Shown piece by piece: positions 1-7,752 of a DNA stretch of 55,671 bases. The number at the start of each line of letters is the position of its first letter. Position 1 is the stretch's first letter. Position numbers and translations under genes: made by a program. The notes below the pieces were generated by a model. It did no database searches. It saw nothing but the letters and a program-made list of their open reading frames with translations, and was not told where the DNA came from. Source of the DNA: Actinomycetes bacterium (GTDB lineage Bacteria; Actinomycetota; Acidimicrobiia; Acidimicrobiales; SZUA-35); NCBI GenBank assembly GCA_024276425.1, contig JAJRXF010000049.1:1-55671 (forward strand). The letters are read 5' to 3'.

Positions 1-1
1 C

Positions 2-196
2 ACGGTGCCTGCCCTAGTGGTGCAAAGTACCGGGGACACCGGGGTGTTCCCATCTGACGCCCAAGCAATTTTTGATGGGCTCGCGGCCAAGGACCGAACC
101 CTGGAGTTTGTTCCCGGTGACCACTACCTGCAAGCTCCCGATAACGCCCGGGCGATCCTGGCTGATCTCGTTGCCGACTGGTTGAACGCACACTAG
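2..196 (+). CDS. Alpha/beta hydrolase, C-terminal fragment (5' end outside window)
   Basis: The reading frame is open to the left edge, so only the last ~64 residues of a longer protein are here. The piece looks like the end of an alpha/beta-hydrolase fold: a strand VPALVVQSTGD carrying the usual acid residue, a helix, then a strand FVPGDHYL with the histidine of the catalytic triad, and a final helix DLVADWLN. The nucleophile region lies upstream, so the substrate cannot be guessed. Its TAG stop overlaps the stop codon of the converging cytochrome b-like gene by two bases. Confidence 0.6.
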   Translation, partial: TVPALVVQSTGDTGVFPSDAQAIFDGLAAKDRTLEFVPGDHYLQAPDNARAILADLVADWLNAH

Positions 197-801
197 TTGC
201 TCTGGTCGTCCTCGACGGCAAGAAGCTTCAGGGCGGCGAGACCGCCCCATGCAAGCGAACCGGCGACTGCGGCATGAGCCACCAACGCAATCAGCATGGT
301 CCTGGGTGCAATTACTTGGCCATCAACGAGAGCAAACTTAACTTGGTCGCCAAGCAATACCCAGAAGCCGCGCATGTTGGTGCCGACCACAACGGCGTAC
401 AGGCCAAGCTGATCCCATGGCAACAGGGGTGCGGTCACCTGTGCTACCACAATGCTCAAGAACGGGCCGAGAATTGCAGGCAGAGTCCAGCGGGATCGAC
501 GAAAGATGCTCCGCCGGTCGATCATTCCCGTTATGACCACCACGGCAACTGTCAAACTCAGTACCGCTGCACCAAGCTGGTGGACCAGTCGTACTGACTG
601 ACCGAACGACCACCCTAAGGTGGCAACATCGCCACCCCAGGCCTTGGTCGCGGTCGGCTGGTAGTAGAACATTTGGTAGGCCCCACTGGCAGCGACCAGA
701 ATAAAGATGATAACCGCTGCCCTATACGCGGGGTAAAAGATTCGTGCCGCCGTCATCGCACAGAGTCTAGCAAGACGTGGGAACTCAATCGTTTCGTTCA
801 C
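193..801 (-). CDS. Cytochrome b/b6-like membrane protein, apparently with one heme site
   Basis: A 202-residue membrane protein with about four hydrophobic segments (roughly 27-45, 73-93, 107-125, 168-192). It resembles the N-terminal four-helix domain of cytochrome b/b6: SVRLVHQLGA at 69-78 matches the first heme-binding helix, and LLPWDQLGLYAV at 126-137 matches the conserved LPWDQ.GYWA segment of cytochrome b6. His74 and His176 sit where the low-potential (bL) heme ligands are expected. The partners for the bH heme, expected 14-15 residues later in each helix, are Val88 and an Ala/Gly-rich stretch near 190. One heme rather than two is therefore inferred. No Rieske protein or cytochrome c is adjacent, so the electron partner is unknown. 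Confidence 0.6.
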   Translation of the reverse strand: MNETIEFPRLARLCAMTAARIFYPAYRAAVIIFILVAASGAYQMFYYQPTATKAWGGDVATLGWSFGQSVRLVHQLGAAVLSLTVAVVVITGMIDRRSIFRRSRWTLPAILGPFLSIVVAQVTAPLLPWDQLGLYAVVVGTNMRGFWVLLGDQVKFALVDGQVIAPRTMLIALVAHAAVAGSLAWGGLAALKLLAVEDDQSN

Positions 802-811
802 TTGATCGGTC

Positions 812-1142
812 TCAGACGTCAGTCCAGTAGGGATCGCGAAGCACTCGCTTCTTCAACTTGGCGTGGGCCTCTCGGGGCAAGGCGTCAATCATGTCGAACG
901 ACGAGGCGGGTGCCAGCGCGGGCATTGCCGAGATAGAACTCGGGCCACTCCGCTCGGTTGTGGGCCAGAACTCTCCACACCAAACCGGGGCCGACCCCAT
1001 TGATTTCAAGAGCGTTGGACAGTTGACGTGCTCGGTGCTCCAGCTGCGCCCTTGTCAGCGAACGCTCCGGGGCTAGCACAGCCACCACTTCTGGGTCCTC
1101 AGCTTCGATTAGGTACTGAGTTTGGGGGACGAGCGGGAGCAT
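812..1142 (-). pseudogene. Acyl-CoA synthetase remnant: N- and C-terminal ends joined by a large internal deletion
   Basis: Two frames on the minus strand carry opposite ends of an AMP-forming acyl-CoA synthetase. From 1142 to about 900 the frame gives the family's N-terminal motifs (RSLTRAQLEHRARQL, then GVGPG and NRAEWPEFYLGNARAGTRLV), where the intact family continues for some 400 more residues. Near 885-905 the frame changes and the next residues are DALPREAHAKLKKRVLRDPYW, the C-terminal segment that holds the catalytic lysine region (normally LPR..tGKllKR.LR..YW). All central ATP/AMP-binding motifs are missing. I infer a single deletion of over 1 kb that fused the ends out of frame. It lies just upstream of the cytochrome b-like gene. 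Confidence 0.75.
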
Positions 1143-1163
1143 CTCCGAAAGACCTCGTTCGTC

Positions 1164-1535
1164 TCATGCACGAATCAAGGGAACGCTATAGCTTGAGAAC
1201 TCTCGATCGCGAGTCATGATCGTCAAGCCTTCGACCTTCGCTTGCGCTATCAAGATTCGATCGAATGGGTCACGATGGTGGACAGGCAGTTCACCAGCCA
1301 AGCGGGCATGAGCGAACCCTATGTCTAGAGTCTCGAAGTCTTCAGCCGCCATAGCATCCAGGTCGCCATCGACCGACAGCTTGCCAAGTGCTTGCTTGAT
1401 GCTGATCTCCCAGATCGACGCCGCGCTCACAAACACAAGGTTGTCGGTATCGGAGATGACATCAATCGCCCCATCGTCCAGGCCAACACCCGAGGCCCAC
1501 CACAACAGCACATGAGTATCCAGAAGCAGGTTCAT
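1164..1535 (-). CDS. PIN-domain ribonuclease toxin (VapC family)
   Basis: A 123-residue PIN-domain protein of the VapC type, expected to cleave RNA when not held by its antitoxin. The four acidic active-site residues are visible: Asp6 in LLLDTHVLLWW, Glu43 in IWEISIK, Asp92 in DPFDRILIAQA and Asp110 in TRDREF. Length is normal for the family. The ATG start overlaps the stop of the upstream antitoxin gene by four bases (ATGA), the standard arrangement of toxin-antitoxin pairs. RNA target unknown. Confidence 0.9.
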   Translation of the reverse strand: MNLLLDTHVLLWWASGVGLDDGAIDVISDTDNLVFVSAASIWEISIKQALGKLSVDGDLDAMAAEDFETLDIGFAHARLAGELPVHHRDPFDRILIAQAKVEGLTIMTRDREFSSYSVPLIRA

Positions 1536-1765
1536 GGGGCAGATTCGAAATCATCAATGAGCCAGCTTGGTGTTTCATCGAAATCGTCGGCAATCTTGAT
1601 CTTTCCGGCAAGACGACCGGGAACTCGTGGTTGTTTCGTCTCTCGATATGGCACAAGACGAGCCAGCGGTTTGCCTGATTTACCAAGAATGATTTCCTCG
1701 CCACTCGCGGCGCGATCCAGCAGCTTTGAAAGCTGAGTCTTCGCTTCGTAGACATTGATTATCAT
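1532..1765 (-). CDS. Antitoxin, Phd/YefM-type, partner of the PIN toxin
   Basis: A 77-residue protein starting MIINVYEAKTQLSKLLDRAASGEEIIL, the typical N-terminal DNA-binding and dimerisation part of Phd/YefM antitoxins. The acidic C-terminal tail (DDFDETPSWLIDDFE) would occupy the toxin's active site. It is the first gene of a two-gene operon overlapping the toxin by four bases, and probably represses its own promoter; see the inverted repeat just upstream. Confidence 0.88.
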   Translation of the reverse strand: MIINVYEAKTQLSKLLDRAASGEEIILGKSGKPLARLVPYRETKQPRVPGRLAGKIKIADDFDETPSWLIDDFESAP

Positions 1766-1784
1766 GAAATGAGTTTACTAACTA

Positions 1785-1798
1785 GACCAGACTTGGTC
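1785..1798. promoter_or_regulatory. Inverted repeat upstream of the antitoxin gene, possible autorepression operator
   Basis: GACCA-gact-TGGTC is a perfect 5-bp inverted repeat with a 4-base spacer, about 20 bases ahead of the antitoxin start. Phd-type antitoxins commonly bind such palindromes in their own promoter. Position is the only support. Confidence 0.3.
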
Positions 1799-1871
1799 AA
1801 GACTCTCACATTGTGTCGGTCGAACGCTTTCTGCAATAGTCGGCTGCACTCACCACACGTTGGAGCACCTG

Positions 1872-2630
1872 ATGGAAACTCACATAGCTGGCCCCGCATT
1901 GGTAACCGGCGCATCAAGTGGTATCGGAGCCGCAGTGGTGCGGGCTCTGCGACAGCGGGACGTTCAGGTTGTTGCCGTTGCTCGACGCTCGGACCGGCTG
2001 GCCGCCTTGGCCGATGAGACTGGGTGCGAGATCCAGGTGCTGGACATCCAGGACCGGGCTGGCGTCGCCGAACTTGGCGCCTTCCGACCTTTCAGTCTGG
2101 TGGTCAACAATGCGGGGCTGGGGCGAGCCATGGGATCACTGGCGACCGCTTCGACAGATGATATCGAGCGCACCATTGACACCAATGTCACGTCGGTTCT
2201 CCACATCATCCGAGCCGTACTGCCGGCCATGATTGAGCGGGGCGAAGGGCACATTGTCAATGTCGGTTCGATGGCCGGACACCATCAACTTCCTGCGGCC
2301 TTGTATGGAGCATCAAAGGCTGCAATCCATCTCTTGTCAGCCAACCTTCGTTTGGAACTCGCTGGTAGCGGAGTCCGGGTGACCGAGATTGCCCCGGGTC
2401 GGGTATCGACAGAGTTCTACGACGTCGCCATTGATGATCGCGTCCTGAGTGCCAGGGTCAAGGACTCTGGTATCACCGAGCTGAGTCCCAGCGACATTGC
2501 CAACGCCATCATGTACGCCATTGAGGCTCCTTCTCATGTGAACGTCAATCGAATCGAACTACAGCCAACCGAGCAAACCTACGGTGGAAGCCAATTCAGA
2601 GCCAAGATTGGCAGGGGACGCGATGTCTGA
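1872..2630 (+). CDS. Short-chain dehydrogenase/reductase, YdfG-like
   Basis: A classical SDR of about 252 residues. The NAD(P)-binding motif TGASSGIG is near the N-terminus, NNAG follows the fourth strand, and the catalytic Ser (VNVGSMAG) and Tyr-x3-Lys (YGASK) are present. The C-terminal segment, ending in NRIELQPTEQTYGG, resembles the YdfG/serine 3-dehydrogenase subgroup that oxidises beta-hydroxy acids, often with NADP. I chose the ATG at 1872 because GGAG lies six bases upstream; a TTG at 1860 is in frame but less likely. It overlaps the next SDR gene by eight bases, so the two are probably co-translated. The substrate is not known. Confidence 0.85.
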   Translation: METHIAGPALVTGASSGIGAAVVRALRQRDVQVVAVARRSDRLAALADETGCEIQVLDIQDRAGVAELGAFRPFSLVVNNAGLGRAMGSLATASTDDIERTIDTNVTSVLHIIRAVLPAMIERGEGHIVNVGSMAGHHQLPAALYGASKAAIHLLSANLRLELAGSGVRVTEIAPGRVSTEFYDVAIDDRVLSARVKDSGITELSPSDIANAIMYAIEAPSHVNVNRIELQPTEQTYGGSQFRAKIGRGRDV

Positions 2631-3396
2631 GCACTCCGAGACGTCTGAGAAACCTGCGACCGCTCGGGTCGTTGTCATCACCGGAGGTGGTTCGGGCATG
2701 GGGGCGGCGGCCGCTCGGAAGTTTCATGACCTGGGCGAGGTCATCGTAATCGTCGATCGAGACGCTGATCGCGCCTCGGCCGTGGCCGATCAGGTATCTG
2801 GGACTGTCATTGTTGGTGATGTGTCCGACTCGGCATTTTGTGACGAAACGGTGACCGCTGTCCTGGAGCAGTATGGCCGGCTTGATGTGCTGGTAAACGC
2901 CGCCGGCGTCATCTATCGGGCCGGAGGCCTTGACACCGACGACGAAAACTGGCGACGAGTCATGTCGGTGAACGTTGACGGGCTGTTCTTCATGTCACGA
3001 GCAGCCATTCAGCCAATGCTTGAAGCGGGGTCGGGTGCAATCGTTAACTTTGGATCAATCTGGGGAGGTATCGGAGCCAGCGGAGTACTGGCCTACTGCG
3101 CCTCCAAGGGTGCCGTCCACCAGATCACTCGGGCCATGGCCCTCGAGCACGCGACCGATGGGATCCGCATCAACGCTGTCGCCCCCGGCGAGGTCAATAC
3201 CCCAATGCTGGCGTCGGGCCGCGCGACCCCACCCAGCCAGGCCGACCTGCAGGCGCTTGCTGATGCCACCATTCCCATGAAGCGCCTGGCCGAGCCGGAC
3301 GAGATCGCCGACGTTGTGGTCTTCTTGGCCTCCGGTGCTGCCAGCTATATGACTGGAGCAATCGTTCCCGTCGATGCCGGCTACACAGCTCAATGA
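2623..3396 (+). CDS. Short-chain dehydrogenase/reductase, FabG-like
   Basis: A 257-residue SDR with the cofactor motif TGGGSGMG, an Asp after the second strand (VIVDRDADRA, suggesting NAD preference), NAAG, the catalytic Ser in NFGSIWGG and Tyr-x3-Lys in YCASKGAVHQ. The C-terminus (FLASGAASYMTGAIVPVDAGY) is standard for the FabG/3-oxoacyl reductase type. The start is the ATG at 2623, with AGGGGA just upstream inside the end of the previous SDR gene. Both reductases probably act on related hydroxy or keto substrates, which is inferred from co-location only. Confidence 0.87.
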   Translation: MSEHSETSEKPATARVVVITGGGSGMGAAAARKFHDLGEVIVIVDRDADRASAVADQVSGTVIVGDVSDSAFCDETVTAVLEQYGRLDVLVNAAGVIYRAGGLDTDDENWRRVMSVNVDGLFFMSRAAIQPMLEAGSGAIVNFGSIWGGIGASGVLAYCASKGAVHQITRAMALEHATDGIRINAVAPGEVNTPMLASGRATPPSQADLQALADATIPMKRLAEPDEIADVVVFLASGAASYMTGAIVPVDAGYTAQ

Positions 3397-3416
3397 CTGG
3401 CTACACAGTCCAATGA
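3379..3416 (+). repeat. Tandem duplication across the stop codon of the second SDR gene
   Basis: GGCTACACAGCTCAATGACT at 3379-3398 is followed at once by GGCTACACAGTCCAATGA at 3399-3416. The copies differ by a two-base swap. The first encodes the protein's last residues and stop, so the second copy is untranslated. It looks like a slippage duplication. Confidence 0.75.
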
Positions 3417-3495
3417 GAGCTCAAACCCTCCGACCCCACGGGTTCTTGGTTTTGTGCCCGCCGTGCCGCCGTCTTCACTCATAGCCTAGCTTGAC

Positions 3496-5343
3496 GTGGC
3501 AGCTCAATCTTTAGACCCGTCGGAACCCTCGGACAACGCCCAGTACCGAAAGACGCTGCGATCGTGGATGACGTACGACTGGGCCAATTCGGCCTTTGCC
3601 ACCACCGTCCTAGCCGCCGTGTTCCCTATCTACTATTCCGCGGTTGCCGGGTCGACGCTCCCATCGAGGGCAACCGCAACCCAGTACTACACCCTCACCC
3701 TGTCGGCTTCGGTGCTGGTCATCGCCCTGGTCAGCCCGATACTTGGCGCGATTGCTGATGGTCGAGGAACTCGCAAACGTTGGCTTCTCGCCTTCGCCTT
3801 TCTTGGGGCAGCAGCGACCACGGCGCTCTACACCGTCGGGTCTGGAGACTGGCTAGTTGCCTCCGTCATTTTTGGCCTGGCCCGAATTGGCTTTGGCGGA
3901 TCCATTGTCTTCTACGACGCACTCCTCCCCCATGTCGCCAAGCCAGAAGACATCGATTCCACCTCGTCGAAGGGTTACGCACTTGGCTATCTCGGCGGCG
4001 GGCTTCTGCTGATTGCCAACGTTGCTCTAATTTTTGCTCTCCCCGATGATGGTCTGGGGGTACGGGTTTCGCTGGCGTCGGTTGGGCTTTGGTGGGCTCT
4101 GTTCACAATCCCGCTAATCCGGAACGTGTCGGAGCCTCCGCCAGCCTACGGCGGTGCCAAGGTGGCACACAGTCTTGACGAGACGGCTCGTTCGCTAGGA
4201 ACCGAGCTGAAACGGACGCTGAGGGAGATTAGACAGCTCCCAGATCTGGCTCGGTTTCTCATCGCATTCCTCATCTACAACGACGCAATCGGAGTCGTCA
4301 TCTCCGTCGCCACGATCTATGGAGTGGAACTACGCTTTGGGGCGATCGAACTGACGCTGGCCATCCTGATGGTGCAGTTCGTCGGAATCCCCTATGCCCT
4401 CGCCTTTGGAGCAATGCCTAGTGCCACGGGTAGGAGACGATCGGTACTCCTGGCTTTTGTTGTGGCCAACATCGTCCTGCTACCGGTCTTTGGTATCGGC
4501 ATGCGGCTCTTTGGACCGACCGATGTTGGAGGCGTTGCTCCCGACGATTTCGCCGATCAGGGTCTGATCGAGTTCGCAGACGGTGAGGTTTCTCTCTTCT
4601 CCTGGGAAGGGCAGTCACTCACGGTGACGAATTCGGGCGGTCCGGACTTCACCGACCTGAACGTCCTCGTTGATGGAGAGATTGTCACCGACGGCGATGA
4701 GGCACTCATCATCGAGGCCAAGGTTGCTGTCGCTCGCACCGGAGATCAGGTGGAGATCGAACTCGAAACTCCTGGCCAGCACACTCTTGAGTTCGTGCCC
4801 GCCGACCCGGGTGGACGGGTCGCGATCGAGAGCATCGAGGTTCTCCCTCCACCCCGGGAATCCAACCTAGGGATAATCATTTTGGGGATCCTCGCCGTTC
4901 AGGCTGTTGCCGGACTATTCGCCATCGGGCCCGGCTCCGCTCTTCTTGAACCGCTGGCCCGCGCCCTGAGCACAAAGGGGGCGATCATCCTGGCCCTGAG
5001 TGCCTATGTTGTTATCGCTCTTTGGGGTTTCGCCCTTGACTCGGTGGTCGAATTCTGGGGTCTTGCCTGGTTGGTTGCAGTCTGTCAGGGCGGATCACAG
5101 GCGCTCTCAAGATCCCTATTCACACGTCTGATTCCCACAGATCGAAGTGGAGAATACTTCGGCTTCTTCTCGATCATTTCGAAGTTCGCCTCCTTCTTCT
5201 CTCCCCTGCTCTTCGTCGCCAGTGTGGCTTTTTTCGGCTCCAGTCGACCGGCGGTTGGCCTTCTCAGCCTCTTTTTTGGTACTGGTATTTGGCTCCTGCG
5301 CGGTGTGAACGTCGAACGAGGACAGGCCGCTGTCGCCAGCTAG
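3496..5343 (+). CDS. MFS transporter of the UMF1 (Atg22-like) family with an inserted soluble domain
   Basis: A 615-residue membrane transporter. The N-terminus (SWMTYDWANSAFATTV, residues 23-38) is the signature of the UMF1/Atg22-like branch of the major facilitator superfamily; known relatives export small molecules such as amino acids from vacuoles. Two halves of about six helices each are visible. Between the helix ending near 336 and the one starting near 457 there is a ~120-residue insert (nt ~4504-4863) that is hydrophilic, Asp/Glu-rich and looks beta-stranded (SLTVTNSGG, NVLVDGEIV, GQHTLEFVPAD). Typical bacterial family members are shorter (roughly 400-500 residues). The insert should sit in one loop; I infer the outside. 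Start is GTG at 3496. Substrate unknown. Confidence 0.85.
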   Translation: MAAQSLDPSEPSDNAQYRKTLRSWMTYDWANSAFATTVLAAVFPIYYSAVAGSTLPSRATATQYYTLTLSASVLVIALVSPILGAIADGRGTRKRWLLAFAFLGAAATTALYTVGSGDWLVASVIFGLARIGFGGSIVFYDALLPHVAKPEDIDSTSSKGYALGYLGGGLLLIANVALIFALPDDGLGVRVSLASVGLWWALFTIPLIRNVSEPPPAYGGAKVAHSLDETARSLGTELKRTLREIRQLPDLARFLIAFLIYNDAIGVVISVATIYGVELRFGAIELTLAILMVQFVGIPYALAFGAMPSATGRRRSVLLAFVVANIVLLPVFGIGMRLFGPTDVGGVAPDDFADQGLIEFADGEVSLFSWEGQSLTVTNSGGPDFTDLNVLVDGEIVTDGDEALIIEAKVAVARTGDQVEIELETPGQHTLEFVPADPGGRVAIESIEVLPPPRESNLGIIILGILAVQAVAGLFAIGPGSALLEPLARALSTKGAIILALSAYVVIALWGFALDSVVEFWGLAWLVAVCQGGSQALSRSLFTRLIPTDRSGEYFGFFSIISKFASFFSPLLFVASVAFFGSSRPAVGLLSLFFGTGIWLLRGVNVERGQAAVAS

Positions 5344-5532
5344 ATGGTTGGCGGCCACAGAATATTGATTCGTGAGTCAACCACAGTCAAGAACTGCCGA
5401 TGGGTAGGCAGAGCTATCAGAGACTTCTTGGCTTGAATCTACGGTGACGGGAACTTTTGTGTTCCTTCGCATCGTCGTAGTTGCAGCCCTCGGGCTTGTG
5501 GCACGAACCTCGTGCGTGATCGGAGTAACCCA

Positions 5533-6978
5533 ATGCGTAAACTACTCATCTGCCTGGTCGCTCTCCTGCTCGTTGCATCTGCGTGCGGGGCCGCTGGCAC
5601 CGACGACGATTTTGCTAGGACCGACGACACGGCCTCCGTCGATGATGCTGGCGGCGAAGAGTTCGCGGATAGTGCCGAAGCTGGGGACGTCAGCGCAGAC
5701 GGTGACTCAGCTGGTGGTGCCGAGATTGTCACCGAGAGCGACTCCTCTAGTTCCGAGGGTGCCTCAACCAAGGATGAGTCTTCCTTTGCGGAGGAAGCCC
5801 CAGCGGCACCCATTGAGGGCGATACCGCCGATATTGTTGTCGAGCCACCTCCGGTTGATGATGGGCCTACGCCCCAGGCCGGGCTTCTCACCGCTGGCGA
5901 CATCGACGACAATCTAAACTTCGACTTCTTTACCGGCTACCTCGAGCGCACCCAGTCGACCTATGGTCAAGCTCTTCCCCAGATCAACCTGTCTGATAGG
6001 GTCATCCTCCAAGTCATTGGTGCTAACTCCGTCGGTCTGGCCAACGCCCAGGTGGAGATCACCAGTGCCCAGAAGACCGCAACAGTCTTTACCAACAGCG
6101 CTGGCACGGCCTACCTTTTCCCCGCCCAATTCGGCTTAGGCGAGTGGGGCACTCTTGACATCACCGTCAGGGACGGACGATCCGACGCCGAGCAGGCATT
6201 CTCCTTGACCAGCGCGGACTTTGAGTCCGACGGCACAACCATTGTGCTGGACATGGATGATGTAACCGGACAGAGCCCTTCCTCGTTAGATGTTGCCTTG
6301 GTCCTGGATGTGACCGGTTCGATGACAGACGAACTTCGCTACCTCACTGTCGAGTTTGAGTCGATCATTGCTCGTGTCTCCCAGACCTACTCCGACGCCG
6401 ATATCCGGTTTGCTCTTGTTGTCTATCGTGACGAGGGCGACGACTTTGTTACCCGAGTATTCGACTTCACTAGCGACGTTGGTGAGATGCAGATGCAGTT
6501 GGCGGCCCAAGTAGCCGATGGTGGCGGAGATTTTCCTGAGGCCATGGACCAAGCCCTGGCCGAGGCCAATGGGCTCGCCTGGAGGTCTGGCGACGTGGCC
6601 AGGGTCATCATCCTCAATGCCGACGCCCCACCGCATTCCCAAGATCTCGGCCAGACGATGTCCGAGGTCGACATGGCCAGGACGAATGGAATTCGCATCT
6701 ATCCTCTTGCTGCCAGTGGCGTGGACGATGTGGCGGAGTTTGTCATGCGATCAATGGCAACCTTGACCGGTGGACGCCACCTGTTCTTGACCGATGACTC
6801 TGGAGTTGGTGGGGTTCATCAGGAACCCAAGACCCAGTGCTATGTGGTCACTCGTCTTGATCAACTCCTCGTCCGGGTCCTGGAGTCCGAACTGGCTGGT
6901 GAGCGGGTTGAGGCCCATCCGGATGAGATCATCCGCACCGTCGGCTCCTACGCTGGTGGAGTATGCTCCGAACAATAG
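5533..6978 (+). CDS. Lipoprotein with von Willebrand factor A domain
   Basis: A 481-residue secreted lipoprotein. MRKLLICLVALLLVASAC is a clear signal with a lipobox; Cys18 would be lipidated. Residues ~20-110 are a low-complexity Asp/Glu/Ser/Ala linker. A beta-rich segment follows (~135-240) resembling a carboxypeptidase-regulatory or Ig-like fold. From ~254 there is a vWA domain with the metal-binding motif DVTGSM at 259-264, i.e. D-x-T-x-S instead of the usual D-x-S-x-S. A second conserved part is GGGDFPEAMDQAL. The ATG at 5533 places the signal at the N-terminus; a GTG at 5512 is in frame. The role is likely adhesion or surface protein interaction, inferred only from the domain. Confidence 0.85.
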   Translation: MRKLLICLVALLLVASACGAAGTDDDFARTDDTASVDDAGGEEFADSAEAGDVSADGDSAGGAEIVTESDSSSSEGASTKDESSFAEEAPAAPIEGDTADIVVEPPPVDDGPTPQAGLLTAGDIDDNLNFDFFTGYLERTQSTYGQALPQINLSDRVILQVIGANSVGLANAQVEITSAQKTATVFTNSAGTAYLFPAQFGLGEWGTLDITVRDGRSDAEQAFSLTSADFESDGTTIVLDMDDVTGQSPSSLDVALVLDVTGSMTDELRYLTVEFESIIARVSQTYSDADIRFALVVYRDEGDDFVTRVFDFTSDVGEMQMQLAAQVADGGGDFPEAMDQALAEANGLAWRSGDVARVIILNADAPPHSQDLGQTMSEVDMARTNGIRIYPLAASGVDDVAEFVMRSMATLTGGRHLFLTDDSGVGGVHQEPKTQCYVVTRLDQLLVRVLESELAGERVEAHPDEIIRTVGSYAGGVCSEQ

Positions 6979-7095
6979 GCTCATCGCTAGGCGTCTGGGG
7001 GATCCTGAATCAAGATGTCTTGTAGGGCTTGTTTTGTCAAAGTGCTTGCAATCATCAGACCCAGGGCAATCAGAGCCTCCACCATTCAGGGCGAT

Positions 7096-7554
7096 TCAAT
7101 CAATCACGATAACGGTGGTGCCACCATTCTCCAGACAGGTCCCGACAGGAATCTCATACACCTGCTCCAAGGTCTCTGAATCAAAAAACACCATCGCCTC
7201 AGTCAAACAAAGACGATCCCCATCACGATCGAGCCTGTCACGAAGCTCCGGCTCGATTGCCTCCTGATAGTTAGGGACGATGGTGAGGATGGGGGCCTTG
7301 CCATCGACAGCTGTTGGAAACTCCATCCACCGTGACCAAGGGTAGAAGTCATCCGGACTAGCCGAAAACACTAACTCATCGTCGCCACCGTTCCAGCCCT
7401 TCAAACGTTCACCTTCATAGGTGATGTCGAAACGAAGGGTGAACACCTCTCTTGGGTTGCCAGGAGGCAAGGCGCAACCCGACCCAAGAAGAGCCACAAC
7501 AAGCAAAGCCCACCACCATCGTTTCCCTGATCCAAGGACTCTTTCCCTACCCAT
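7096..7554 (-). CDS. Small lipoprotein of unknown function
   Basis: I start this gene at the ATG at 7554, giving 152 residues, because a lipoprotein signal follows (KRWWWALLVVALLGSGC) and GAGGGG lies about seven bases upstream. The mature part is rich in Asp, Glu, Trp and Tyr, has no recognisable domain and includes one further Cys near the C-terminus (VGTCLENGG). The frame stays open upstream through 7683 and on to the stop of the oxidase gene, so a longer form is possible but would bury the signal peptide. I do not recognise the family. Confidence 0.65.
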   Translation of the reverse strand: MGRERVLGSGKRWWWALLVVALLGSGCALPPGNPREVFTLRFDITYEGERLKGWNGGDDELVFSASPDDFYPWSRWMEFPTAVDGKAPILTIVPNYQEAIEPELRDRLDRDGDRLCLTEAMVFFDSETLEQVYEIPVGTCLENGGTTVIVID

Positions 7555-7752
7555 AACGTGCCCCTCGGTCCCTTGCCAGTTGGTTGACTCATCGGCACAC
7601 GGCACCAAATTCTCGGGTGTCTCTCCTAATACCACCAACTCATCCCCATCTTCCTCGCTGGGGTACAACTGCCAGAGACTCACCGGGAGAACCTTGGGGA
7701 AAACGTCCTGGCCATGTGGGTGTTGCCCGGGGCCGAAGGCGCTGGTCCTCGG

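Noticed and set aside
193-801. The 609-base gene considered as part of a bc1/b6f complex operon.
   Set aside because: No Rieske, cytochrome c1/f or subunit IV gene is nearby and two heme ligands are missing.
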